A stretch of DNA of 23,239 bases from positions 1 through 23,239 of the forward strand of contig MGUX01000005.1 of the NCBI GenBank assembly GCA_001800185.1, in the 5' to 3' direction. Shown in pieces: positions 1 through 7,647 of this stretch (within the stretch, counting starts at the first letter, position 1; each line of letters begins with the position of its first letter). This DNA comes from Elusimicrobia bacterium RIFCSPLOWO2_12_FULL_59_9. Its GTDB lineage: Bacteria; Elusimicrobiota; Elusimicrobia; O2-12-FULL-59-9. A program made the position numbers and the translations under genes. The notes beneath the pieces are model-generated. The model made no database searches. It saw nothing but the letters and a program-made list of their open reading frames with translations, and was not told the origin of the DNA.

Positions 1-11
1 GGTTCGCGAAT

Positions 12-29
12 GCCTCCGCCCGGGGAGGC
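12..29 (+). terminator. Hairpin, possible end of an upstream transcript
   Basis: GCCTCC (12-17) and GGAGGC (24-29) form a 6-bp GC stem with a 6-base loop. No T tract follows, so intrinsic termination is only a possibility. Frame 1 is open from base 1 to a TAA at 46-48, so the end of a gene outside the window may lie here; this is too short to judge. Confidence 0.2.
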
Positions 30-64
30 CGGCTCCCTCGTAAATTAAGGGGCCGTGCCCTTAT

Positions 65-172
65 GCTGAAATTTCAGCTGGGGCGAAGGACCTAGGGCCT
101 ATTTGAGCCTAGGACTTTTGCCCACCCGGCTTTAGCCCATTGGGCCCATGTGTCACGCCCCGGCGCGGGCGT
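65..172 (+). other. Structured leader upstream of the large exported protein gene
   Basis: This non-coding stretch is dense in symmetric sequence. There is a perfect 14-bp palindrome GCTGAAATTTCAGC at 65-78, two CCTAGG copies at 91-96 and 108-113 (17 bp apart start to start), a GCCCATTGGGC palindrome near 136-146, and a hairpin with stem ACGCCC/GGGCGT at 155-160 and 167-172. The last hairpin runs directly into a -10-like TACAAT. I infer an operator or leader region controlling the downstream gene. No known riboswitch class is recognised. Confidence 0.35.
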
Positions 173-177
173 ACAAT
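172..177 (+). promoter_or_regulatory. Possible -10 element for the large exported protein
   Basis: TACAAT at 172-177, within GTACAATATA, resembles a sigma-70 -10 box. No convincing -35 lies 16-18 bp upstream, so recognition would need an activator or another sigma factor. If real, transcription would start near 184, which excludes the GTG at 150 and favours the GTG at 198 as the start codon. Confidence 0.3.
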
Positions 178-197
178 ATACCTTAATAGGTATCAGT

Positions 198-3100
198 GTG
201 CGTCCAGCTATCATTATCATCCTAGCCGGCTGCCTTTGGGCGCCGCCGGCGCAGGGCGCTTCTCCCGTCGCCTGGAAGCCCCCGGCCGCCGCTTTTGGCC
301 CGAAGGCTCCGGCCCAAGACCAAGCGAGGCCGCCCTCCGGCGCGGACGTGGAAGGCCGGGAACAGGTCTTCGGGCCGGAAGCGCAATGGGTCGAGCTCAC
401 CCCGGCACTGCTCAAAAGGTGGCGTTTTCCTTTCGGAAACACCGGCCATTGGAAGCCCGAAGCCGTCCGTCAACTGCGCCAAGCTCTCACTCTGGCTGAA
501 AACCGCCGCCTGGAATCCATCCGCCGATTGGAAGACCTCGTCGGAGAAAGGGCCCTCGCCTCGTACCTCACCCCCGAAGGCTTTCCCAACTCGCGCGGCC
601 TCACGCTCCTCAAGAAAGGCGGAATGGACCGGGACGAATGGGGCCCCGTGACCTCGCTGCGGCGCTTCGGCTGGGAGCTTTGGAAAAGCATGAACGAAAA
701 AAAGATCGCCGACAGCGGGCGGCAGCTTCACGAGCTTTTTGACGGCACGCCTTTCGATGAAAAAAACGGCGTCTCGATGCCGTATCCCGACTGGAACATC
801 GATTACAAAGTCCAAGCCGGCCGGCTCAAGAAAGTCCGCGTCGAGAAAAAATCCGGGGCCTTCGGCATCGAAGCGGGCACTTTGGGCTTAGACAACCGCG
901 CCCCCGACATGCTGCGGCCCAGCCCCTATGTCGGCGTCACCCGGCGCTACGACAATCCGGCCCGAAGCCGACGCTTCGACTACCGCAGCCGCTACCAGGC
1001 CGCCGGAGTCTATCTGGAAGCCAACACCTTCGGAGAGTACGTGGGCCTGAGCGACGATGAGATCTCCTCCATCAGCCGGGAGATCAGCGACGCGACCGGC
1101 ATTCTGCCGGAAGACTCGAAAAAGATCATGGACTACACGCGCTACGACGACCCCTACAAGAAGGAATGGCTCCCGGTCATGAGCGCGTTATGGCAGATGG
1201 GCCGAGCCTATCCTCTGCCAGGCCCCTTTTCCTTCGGCTGGACCTCCACGCAGCTTCTCAACATGGCTTCGATATTTCCCAATTTCGGCTTCGACCAAAC
1301 CGTGGGGCTGCGCTACCGCATAAAAGAGCCGGCCGCGCACCTGGGATTTTTCGCCGGCCTCACCGAAAACGTGGGCGGAAACGCCAACAGGCAGCTTCTC
1401 GGCATATTCACGCCGGATCGCCGGCCCAATTCCTTCATCGACGTTCAAAAATCCCCGCATGTGGCGATGAGTTACTGGACCCAAATGCCCAATATGCACG
1501 ACGTTCATTTCGGGGCCTCCCTGGCCCGCCAATGGAACCGGGACACCACGGAGGACACGGGCCGCGCCGGGTTTATGACCCTGTACGGCGGGCGACCCTT
1601 CAGCATGTCGGCTTTCTACAGCCAAGCCAAGGGCCCGGCCATCGAGTACCGGCGCGACCGCGTGGGCGCCGAGGTCCGCTACCAAGCCCGGCAGAATATG
1701 GAAGCGGCCGTGGCCGTCACGCACGACCGAATCGATTACGGAAACGCCGAGGTAAGAAATTACGCCGTGCGGGGAATGCTCAATTTCCGCTGGGACCTCA
1801 ACAAGAGCGGCCGCTCCGGCATGCGCGCCTCCGTGCTGGCGGCCAAAGACGGGAAAGACGTCTTGCGCGACAGAAATATGGCCCTCACCGACCGGGTGCG
1901 GGACCTTTCCGACACCCTGCAAAACGCGGCGGTGGTCACCGCGGTCGCCATGAGCGATCTTTTGGGCGTCCTGGCCCAGAGCGGAGGCATCAACCAGGAT
2001 CAAGTCATTGAAAACGTGGGCGCCATCGTCGAGGTGCTCTCGGGGGTGGATCAGCAAATCCTCGAGCAAACCGCGCAGACTCTCTCGGAAAACGGCCTAA
2101 ACGAGGCGCAAAAGCAAACGCTCGTCGATTTGGCCGGCGCCGTCGTTTCCGGCGAGGCGACCACCGAAGACGTCAACCAAGGTCTGTTGAAAATCATCGA
2201 TCAATCCACTGATTCGGATTCCCCCGAAGTTCTGCCGCCTCTGGGCGCGGAACCGGGTTCCCAGGGCTCCGAAAACATCAACAGCGACGAAAACGTCGCG
2301 AAGATTCAGGAGATGCACGCCAAAATCAACATGGTATTGGACATCCTGGCCAAACACAACAACGCCCTGGAACGGGCGGCGCTCAGCTACGGCCGCCAAC
2401 AGGCCCTCGCGGCCATGCGGGACGTGGACATTCCCATACCCGGACTGGGCATTCACCTGCGCTTGACTCCGGCCACTTTGCTCGCCGCCGGGCATGTTTT
2501 GGCCAAGCCTCCATCGCCGACGGCCCCCCTGACCCTGCGAAATCAAAAAGAGGTGATGGAACCGTGGATTTTAAGCCAAGCCATGGGACCGCTGGGCATC
2601 GAGGGCGAGCCCTCCTATGACCAAGTCGTCGGAAAACTTTACGGCATGATCGAGGACCGCCTGCGGGAGCAGCTCAAAACGCACGTGGCCGGCTCTCTGG
2701 CGGAATTCATCCAAACCCAATCCCCGGAGACGGGGGCGGCGGTCATCGATTCTCTCGTCCAATCCCTCTCGCCGGAGCTGCAGGCGGAGGTGCGCCAGGA
2801 CGTCGCGGATCCCGTCAAAGCGGTGCTTCTCGACCCCTCTCTCAGCGCCGCGTTGAAATCAGGCAAAATAATCGATATCGTCGTTGAGAAAGCTATCACC
2901 GCTTTGAAGGAAACCGACAACGGCGCTTTCCAGCGAAACCTGGAGCAGCTTGTGGCCGCCCTAGCCGACATGATGCGCCATGAAATCAACCGCACCTTGA
3001 TACACTTGATCCTGGCCTCCGAGGCGTTGGATGAGGTCACCGTCAATCGCGGCCTGCCTCCGGCCGACCTCAGCCGGCAAATGCTGATGAACTCCTTCAG

Positions 3101-3590
3101 CAAGCTGGATGAAAGGCATCGCGGCCGAGTCAACGACAAGCTGGAGGCTCTCGCCCGCAAAATGGACGCCCAAAGCCTGGAAAACAGCCGGCGCCTGGAG
3201 GCCGGCTTGGTCGCGGCGGCGCGGGAGAGGATCGAGTCTCTGCAGCGCCAAGAATCTTGGCCGCAAAATTTCAGCATCCAGGTGGCGGAAAACTCCTGGC
3301 CCGGATTGATCGCCGTTTATGGGGAGGAGGGCACGGCCCGCTTGTTCCGAAACCTGCGGGATGAATTTAGAAAGCAGCCCAAGCTGGCCCGGCTCGCCGT
3401 CGTGCTGGAATTCGACCCCAAGAGCGCGGGAACGTCGATTGTGCCCAGGCCCCGGCAGGGCGAGCTTCTCATCGTCTTGAGGGGACTGGAACCGACGCCT
3501 TTGGAAACCCCGGAGCGCCGCCTTGAGCGCATCGACAAGTTTGTTTCCAATTTGCCCAAAGGAGCCGTGCGCTCGATGATCGCGGATTAG
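198..3590 (+). CDS. Large exported protein, barrel-like region plus long helical C-terminus, unknown function
   Basis: I do not recognise the family. From GTG 198 the product is about 1130 residues. A GTG at 150 would add 16 residues but lies upstream of the likely -10. The N-terminus has a hydrophobic stretch (IIIILAGC) with a possible LAGC lipobox, followed by an APPAQGA segment that could serve as a type I cleavage site, so the protein should be exported. Residues about 205-535 contain many short alternating strands rich in aromatic and charged residues (for example GFFAGLTENVGG and VHFGASLARQW), as in outer-membrane barrels or beta-rich surface proteins. Residues about 560-1130 are mostly helical, rich in Ala, Glu, Gln and Leu, with runs like QTLSENGLNEAQKQTLVDLA. 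A small secreted protein gene follows after 34 bases. The protein is probably in the outer membrane or periplasm; a polymer-secretion or adhesion role would be a guess. Confidence 0.75.
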   Translation: MRPAIIIILAGCLWAPPAQGASPVAWKPPAAAFGPKAPAQDQARPPSGADVEGREQVFGPEAQWVELTPALLKRWRFPFGNTGHWKPEAVRQLRQALTLAENRRLESIRRLEDLVGERALASYLTPEGFPNSRGLTLLKKGGMDRDEWGPVTSLRRFGWELWKSMNEKKIADSGRQLHELFDGTPFDEKNGVSMPYPDWNIDYKVQAGRLKKVRVEKKSGAFGIEAGTLGLDNRAPDMLRPSPYVGVTRRYDNPARSRRFDYRSRYQAAGVYLEANTFGEYVGLSDDEISSISREISDATGILPEDSKKIMDYTRYDDPYKKEWLPVMSALWQMGRAYPLPGPFSFGWTSTQLLNMASIFPNFGFDQTVGLRYRIKEPAAHLGFFAGLTENVGGNANRQLLGIFTPDRRPNSFIDVQKSPHVAMSYWTQMPNMHDVHFGASLARQWNRDTTEDTGRAGFMTLYGGRPFSMSAFYSQAKGPAIEYRRDRVGAEVRYQARQNMEAAVAVTHDRIDYGNAEVRNYAVRGMLNFRWDLNKSGRSGMRASVLAAKDGKDVLRDRNMALTDRVRDLSDTLQNAAVVTAVAMSDLLGVLAQSGGINQDQVIENVGAIVEVLSGVDQQILEQTAQTLSENGLNEAQKQTLVDLAGAVVSGEATTEDVNQGLLKIIDQSTDSDSPEVLPPLGAEPGSQGSENINSDENVAKIQEMHAKINMVLDILAKHNNALERAALSYGRQQALAAMRDVDIPIPGLGIHLRLTPATLLAAGHVLAKPPSPTAPLTLRNQKEVMEPWILSQAMGPLGIEGEPSYDQVVGKLYGMIEDRLREQLKTHVAGSLAEFIQTQSPETGAAVIDSLVQSLSPELQAEVRQDVADPVKAVLLDPSLSAALKSGKIIDIVVEKAITALKETDNGAFQRNLEQLVAALADMMRHEINRTLIHLILASEALDEVTVNRGLPPADLSRQMLMNSFSKLDERHRGRVNDKLEALARKMDAQSLENSRRLEAGLVAAARERIESLQRQESWPQNFSIQVAENSWPGLIAVYGEEGTARLFRNLRDEFRKQPKLARLAVVLEFDPKSAGTSIVPRPRQGELLIVLRGLEPTPLETPERRLERIDKFVSNLPKGAVRSMIAD

Positions 3591-3624
3591 AGTGATGATA
3601 AACCCCAGGAGGTTTTTTTAACGC

Positions 3625-4437
3625 ATGAAACCCGCCCACTTGCTTTTGATCTTGTCGCTGTGCCTTTTAACGGCCGCCGCCTCGGCCCAAGACAATCCGG
3701 CCGCCGACCTGCTCGCCGCGGGATTGTCGGCTGAATCCGATCCATGCCGCGGCAAGACTGAGGCGCTGTCCGCGTGCGCCCAAAAAATCCAAGACCGCTT
3801 GACCGGACAAAACTCCGCCGATCGCCCCGCGGGTCCGCTGGAAATCGCGTGGATGGCCTCCTCGGCCAAGACCGTCTCCGAAAGCGCCCCCTCCGACGGA
3901 AACCCCACCTCCCCCTCTTCTCCCGGCACGCTGGGCGCCTCTGGCGCCCCGGCCGGTGCCCGCAGCTCTGCGGTGGGCGCCGGCAAGCCCGGACGCTCCC
4001 CCAATAACAACAACCAAGAAGAGCAGAAGCCGTGGTGGAGGAAATGGTGGGGCATTTTGGCGGTCTCGGCGGGCGCGGCCGTCGTCACCGGCGTGGTGGG
4101 CGGCGAGCTCGGCCGGATGACAGGCTGGGGCCAGGCCCGCAACGGCCTGGCTGAAGCCGGGGAAAGGTCCGACAGCAACGCCAAAATCGGACGCCTCATC
4201 GGCGCCACCATCGGATTTCTGGTGAGCTTGTTTCTAATCCTCTTCAAGGGCAAGAGCCTCCAGGATTACTTCTCCAAAAAGAAAACCGCGAAGTCCAGCC
4301 AAAAAACGCTCCAAACCGAGGAGGCCGCCGCGTCTTTGACGCCTCCGGGTCCCCGCAGCTCCCCACGCCCCACTGGGGCTTCTGGGTCCCAGGGCACTGT
4401 CCCTGGGGCTACGGAGGGGGCCGCCGCGCCCCAGTAG
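3625..4437 (+). CDS. Small exported membrane protein, low-complexity, unknown function
   Basis: This 270-residue protein has a clear signal peptide (MKPAHLLLILSLCLLTAAASAQ). AGGAGG at 3607-3612 precedes the ATG by 12 bases. A Pro/Ser/Gly/Ala-rich stretch fills about residues 90-135. Two hydrophobic segments lie at about 142-163 (after KPWWRKWW) and 188-208 (ending LILFKG), followed by a Lys-rich patch (KKKTAK) and a second Pro/Gly/Ser-rich tail. Topology is likely an exported N-terminus with two membrane spans. It lies 34 bases after the large exported protein gene, so the two are probably cotranscribed and may act together at the envelope. The segment at about 3930-3976 (protein GASGAPAGARSSAVGAG) resembles the dispersed repeat found in dprA. 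Confidence 0.65.
   Translation: MKPAHLLLILSLCLLTAAASAQDNPAADLLAAGLSAESDPCRGKTEALSACAQKIQDRLTGQNSADRPAGPLEIAWMASSAKTVSESAPSDGNPTSPSSPGTLGASGAPAGARSSAVGAGKPGRSPNNNNQEEQKPWWRKWWGILAVSAGAAVVTGVVGGELGRMTGWGQARNGLAEAGERSDSNAKIGRLIGATIGFLVSLFLILFKGKSLQDYFSKKKTAKSSQKTLQTEEAAASLTPPGPRSSPRPTGASGSQGTVPGATEGAAAPQ
3930..3976 (+). repeat. Possible diverged copy of the dispersed GC-rich repeat (inverted relative to the others)
   Basis: The reverse complement of the dprA copy starts with a 14-base block GGCGCCTCTGGCGC that is identical here at 3934-3947. After about 3 extra bases, GTGCC and a CGCAGCTCTGCG stretch also match, 9 of 12 in the latter. The encoded peptide (GASGAPAGARSSA) parallels that in dprA (GASGASSAESPA). 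Because low-complexity GC-rich coding DNA can produce this by chance, confidence is modest. Confidence 0.3.
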
Positions 4438-4460
4438 GACGCGCCTTGTGGGGGCGTCCT
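4436..4460 (+). terminator. Hairpin overlapping the stop codon of the small exported protein gene
   Basis: AGGACGC (4436-4442) pairs perfectly with GCGTCCT (4454-4460), giving a 7-bp stem with an 11-base loop. The TAG stop (4435-4437) overlaps the stem. No T run follows (GAATTC comes next). It may attenuate transcription or end the two-gene unit before the epimerase gene 20 bases downstream. Confidence 0.35.
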
Positions 4461-4480
4461 GAATTCAATATGTTGCTCCT

Positions 4481-5440
4481 ATGAAAACCGTTGTCACCGG
4501 CGGGGCGGGCTTCATCGGCAGCCATATCGTGGACCTGCTCATCGAAAAGGGCCACCGGGTCGCGGTCTACGACAACCTTTCGACCGGCCGGAAGCTTTTT
4601 TTCGAACATCATCTCAACAACCCCCGCTTCCGCTTCCTCCGCGGGGACATCCTCGACTTCAAGAGACTCTCGGCCGGCGTCCGCGGCTGCGACGCCGTTT
4701 TTCACTTCGCGGCCAACGCCGACGTCAAGGGCGGCATAAAAAACACGCGCCTGGACCTGGAGCAGAACACGCTCGGCACTCATAACGTGCTGGAGGCTAT
4801 GCGCGTCCACGGCGTCAAGAAAATCGTTTTCGCCAGCTCGGCCACCGTCTACGGCGAGCCGGAGAAAATCCCCACCGCGGAAAATGAACCCCTGATCCAG
4901 ACCTCGCTCTACGGCGCCTCCAAACTGGCCGGCGAGGCCCTCATCCAAGCCTACGGGGAATACTGCGGAATCGAGTCCTGGAGCTTCCGCTTCGTTTCCT
5001 GGATAGGGGAGCGCTACACCCACGGCGTCATTTTTGATTTCGTCAAGAAATTGCTCGCCAACCCCAAGGAGCTTTTCATCTTGGGAAACGGCCGCCAGAA
5101 AAAATCCTACTTGGCGGTCGAAGACGGCGTCTCCGGAATCTGGAAGGCTTTCCAGACGCGCTCAAAAAACCCAAAGCGCGTCTACAACCTCGGGCACACG
5201 CAGATCATGGTCGTCCGGGATTTGGCCGATGAGGTTTGCCGGACGATGGGGCTCAACGGCGTGCGCTACCGCTACAGCGGGGGCATCCGGGGATGGCTGG
5301 GCGACAGCCCGGTGGTTCATTTGGACACCCGGCGGGTCCGGGCTCTGGGCTGGACGCCGAAAACCGGCATCCGCGAGGGTATCCGAGCCACCGTCCGCTA
5401 CATTTTAAAGAACCCGGAGCTCCTGCGCAGAAAGGACTGA
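4481..5440 (+). CDS. NAD-dependent epimerase/dehydratase, UDP-glucose 4-epimerase (GalE) type
   Basis: This 319-residue protein is an extended short-chain dehydrogenase that most likely interconverts or modifies a nucleotide sugar in the cytoplasm. The dinucleotide-binding motif TGGAGFIGSH is at residues 6-15, followed by a YDNLSTGR segment as in GalE relatives. FHFAANADV follows near residue 70. SSATVYGEP lies at about 119-127 and the catalytic YxxxK is Y144-GAS-K148. Length fits the family (about 310-340). The ATG at 4481 has no obvious ribosome binding site. The glycosyltransferase gene starts 4 bases after the stop, so the pair is surely cotranscribed and likely supplies and transfers a sugar for a cell-surface glycan. 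Substrate specificity cannot be told; galE, UDP-glucuronate or GlcNAc epimerase-like roles are all possible. Confidence 0.88.
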   Translation: MKTVVTGGAGFIGSHIVDLLIEKGHRVAVYDNLSTGRKLFFEHHLNNPRFRFLRGDILDFKRLSAGVRGCDAVFHFAANADVKGGIKNTRLDLEQNTLGTHNVLEAMRVHGVKKIVFASSATVYGEPEKIPTAENEPLIQTSLYGASKLAGEALIQAYGEYCGIESWSFRFVSWIGERYTHGVIFDFVKKLLANPKELFILGNGRQKKSYLAVEDGVSGIWKAFQTRSKNPKRVYNLGHTQIMVVRDLADEVCRTMGLNGVRYRYSGGIRGWLGDSPVVHLDTRRVRALGWTPKTGIREGIRATVRYILKNPELLRRKD

Positions 5441-5444
5441 AGCC

Positions 5445-6170
5445 ATGACCCAGCTCAGCGTCATCATCCCCACTCTCCGCGAAGCCGGCCGCATAGAGGC
5501 CTCCGTGCGCGCCGTCGCCGCGTATTTGGGCGAAAAAGGCATATCCCATGAGTTTCTCGTGGTCGACGGGGCCAGCGAGGACGGGACGGCCGCCGTCGTG
5601 GAGAAGCTGGGCCGCGAACTGCCGCATGTGGCTCTCATCAACGACCCGGAAAATCTCGGCAAGGGCTACGCCGTTAAGCTGGGGATGCTCCGTGCCCACG
5701 GCGAGCTGCGCGTTTTTCTGGACGCGGACTTGTCCACCCCCATCGACGAGCTTTCAAAGCTGCTGGAGGCGGCGAGTCGCGGCCACGACGTCGTCATCGG
5801 TTCCCGGGGAATGGCCGAATCCAACATCATCACGCACCAGCCTTTTTTTCGCGAAATCTCGGGAAAGTTCCACAACATCTGGGTGGGGTTTTGGACGGGG
5901 CTGATTTTCCAAGACACGCAGTGCGGCTTCAAACTGTTCACCGGCCGGGCGGCCGAGAAAATTTTCAAAATACAGCGCTGCACGGGCTTCGCCTTCGATG
6001 TCGAGCTTCTCTTCATCGCGCGAAAACTTGGCTATAAGATCGCCGAAGTCCCGGTGCGCTGGAAGCACGCTTTTCCCTCCAATGCCCGCGTGCTTCAGAC
6101 CGGCTGGGAAACCTTCTGGGACACGACCCGCATTCCCCGCTGGCACCGAAACCTCGGCCCCAACGCATGA
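5445..6170 (+). CDS. Family 2 glycosyltransferase, polyprenyl/dolichyl-phosphate glucosyltransferase (ALG5/DPM1) type
   Basis: This 241-residue GT-A enzyme probably transfers a hexose from a nucleotide sugar to a polyprenyl phosphate at the inner membrane face. The N-terminus is typical: LSVIIPTLREAGRI, then VVDGASEDGT and ENLGKGYAVKLGM. The metal-binding DxD is in FLDADLSTP (about residues 87-95), a sequence typical of ALG5-like enzymes. IGSRG, then QDTQCGFKLF and AFDVELLFIA complete the conserved set. No clear transmembrane segment is present, as in soluble DPM1-like enzymes. AAAGGA (5431-5436) is a good ribosome binding site overlapping the end of the epimerase gene, 4 bases upstream, which supports translational coupling. 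Confidence 0.88.
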   Translation: MTQLSVIIPTLREAGRIEASVRAVAAYLGEKGISHEFLVVDGASEDGTAAVVEKLGRELPHVALINDPENLGKGYAVKLGMLRAHGELRVFLDADLSTPIDELSKLLEAASRGHDVVIGSRGMAESNIITHQPFFREISGKFHNIWVGFWTGLIFQDTQCGFKLFTGRAAEKIFKIQRCTGFAFDVELLFIARKLGYKIAEVPVRWKHAFPSNARVLQTGWETFWDTTRIPRWHRNLGPNA

Positions 6171-6173
6171 GAG

Positions 6174-6195
6174 CCGGAACGCCGGCGCGTTTTCT
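6174..6195 (+). terminator. Candidate intrinsic terminator of the epimerase-glycosyltransferase operon
   Basis: AACGC (6178-6182) and GCGTT (6187-6191) form a stem with a CGGC loop and run into TTTCT. An alternative stem CCGG/CCGG (6174-6177, 6182-6185) overlaps it. It sits 4-25 bases after the glycosyltransferase stop, between convergent genes, where a terminator is expected. The stem is short. Confidence 0.45.
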
Positions 6196-6201
6196 AAAAA
6201 A

Positions 6202-7647
6202 CTAATCCAGAGCGTGGGGACGGCTTTCCTGCCAGGAGGCCGGCGTGATTTGGATGAAGCGGGCGCGCTTCCAGAGCTCCTCGATGGTGGGAGCCCCGCA
6301 ATAGCTCATGCCAGAGCGCACGCCGCCGGCCAACTGCGCGAGCACTTCCGCCACGGGGCCGCGGTAGGGCACCACCGCCTCCACCCCTTCCGGCACGACG
6401 CCCGCCATGTCGATTTCGTCGGGGTCGTCGGCGTACTCCTTCTGCTTCCTGGAAAGGGTGGCCGACATCGAGGCCATGCCGCGATAGACCTTGTATTTGA
6501 TGCCTTGGCGGGTGATGGTCCAGCCGGGGCTTTCGTCGGTGCCGGCCAGCAGGCTGCCCAGCATCACGCTGGAGGCCCCGGCCGCCAGCGCCTTGGTGAT
6601 GTCTCCCGAATCCCGGATGCCGCCGTCGGCGATGATGGGCACGCCCGTTTCGGCGGCGGCTTTGGCGCAGGCCAGGACCGCGGAAAGCTGGGGATAGCCC
6701 GATCCGCTGACGATGCGCGTGGTGCAGATAGAGCCCGGGCCGACGCCCACGCGGACGGCGTCGGCGCCCGCTCCGGCCAAGTCGAGGACGGCCTCATAGC
6801 TTGCGACGTTGCCCGCGATGACCTCGACGTGAGGCCATCTTTTCTTCACTTTCCGCACGGCCTTGAAAACGTGCTCGGCGTGTCCGTGGGCCACGTCCAC
6901 CGCCAAAATGTCGGCTCCGGCCCGCGCCAGGGCCGCGGCCCGCTCTAAATAATCTCCTACCACGCCGATGGCCGCGCCCACCAAGAGCCGCCCCTTGGCG
7001 TCCTTGGTCGTCAAAGGATATCTGATTTTATTCTTGAGCAAATCGCTCGCGGTGATCAAGCCCCTGAGCCTGTCTCCAACCCCCACCAAAGGCAATTTTT
7101 CGATCTTGTGCCGCTTGAGCAATTCTTCGGCCTTTTTGAGCGAGACGCCGGGCGGAGCGGTGATGAGCCGCCGGGTCATGACCGCGGCGACGCGCCGGCC
7201 GGGATCGGATTCAAAGAGCAAATCCCGGTTGGTCAATATCCCGACCAAGCGGCGGCCCCGGAGAACCAAAAAACCGCTGACGTTCAAGCGCCGCATCAGC
7301 CGTTTCGCGTCCTGGACGGTCTGATCCGGAGAAAGTGAATAAGGCTCTTCGATGATGATGCTCTCCGCGCGCTTGACCCGGACCACCTCCTCCGCCTGCT
7401 GGCGGATGGTGAGAAAGCGGTGAATGATGCCTACGCCGCCGGCGCGCGCCATGGCGATGGCCATGGGCGCCTCGGTCACGGTGTCCATGTTGGCGGAGAG
7501 GATGGGCACTTGCAGGGTCACATTCCGCGAAAGCCGGCTGACCAACGACACCTGCTTGCGGGAGCTGATGCACGATTTCTGCGGCGCCAAAAGCACGTCG
7601 CTGAAGGTGAAGGCCTGCCGCGGCTCAAGCCGGTCATTTTCTTGCAT
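6202..7647 (-). CDS. guaB: Inosine-5'-monophosphate dehydrogenase
   Basis: GuaB oxidises IMP to XMP with NAD+, the committed step of GMP synthesis in the cytoplasm. The 481 residues cover the full family length. The N-terminus FTFSDVLLAPQ and PILSANMDTVTE is standard. A CBS pair spans about 95-205 (SPDQTVQDAKRLM, VGILTNRD). The active-site loop GPGSICTTRIVSG carries catalytic Cys308. The phosphate-binding region IADGGIRDSGDI and GSLLAGTDESPG are conserved. The flap region reads YRGMASMSA where GMGS is usual, and a KEYADD stretch replaces the common RYF-type segment, so it is divergent in the mobile flap but looks functional. Its start overlaps the 3' end of dprA by 14 bases, so it is the last gene of the lipoprotein-XRE-dprA-guaB operon. 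No ribosome binding site is visible, consistent with coupling. Confidence 0.95.
   Translation of the reverse strand: MQENDRLEPRQAFTFSDVLLAPQKSCISSRKQVSLVSRLSRNVTLQVPILSANMDTVTEAPMAIAMARAGGVGIIHRFLTIRQQAEEVVRVKRAESIIIEEPYSLSPDQTVQDAKRLMRRLNVSGFLVLRGRRLVGILTNRDLLFESDPGRRVAAVMTRRLITAPPGVSLKKAEELLKRHKIEKLPLVGVGDRLRGLITASDLLKNKIRYPLTTKDAKGRLLVGAAIGVVGDYLERAAALARAGADILAVDVAHGHAEHVFKAVRKVKKRWPHVEVIAGNVASYEAVLDLAGAGADAVRVGVGPGSICTTRIVSGSGYPQLSAVLACAKAAAETGVPIIADGGIRDSGDITKALAAGASSVMLGSLLAGTDESPGWTITRQGIKYKVYRGMASMSATLSRKQKEYADDPDEIDMAGVVPEGVEAVVPYRGPVAEVLAQLAGGVRSGMSYCGAPTIEELWKRARFIQITPASWQESRPHALD

Noticed and set aside
1..45. A GGTTCG stretch resembling a tRNA T arm
   Set aside because: The loop lacks the conserved A of TTCRA and there is no cloverleaf partner or acceptor stem.
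1166..2069. Overlapping open frames of about 280-290 codons on both strands inside the first gene
   Set aside because: Low-complexity shadows of the large exported protein gene.
5998..6948. Plus-strand open frame of 316 codons
   Set aside because: It is the reverse shadow of guaB; the sequence is Gly/Ala/His-rich and lacks any domain, whereas guaB is complete on the other strand.
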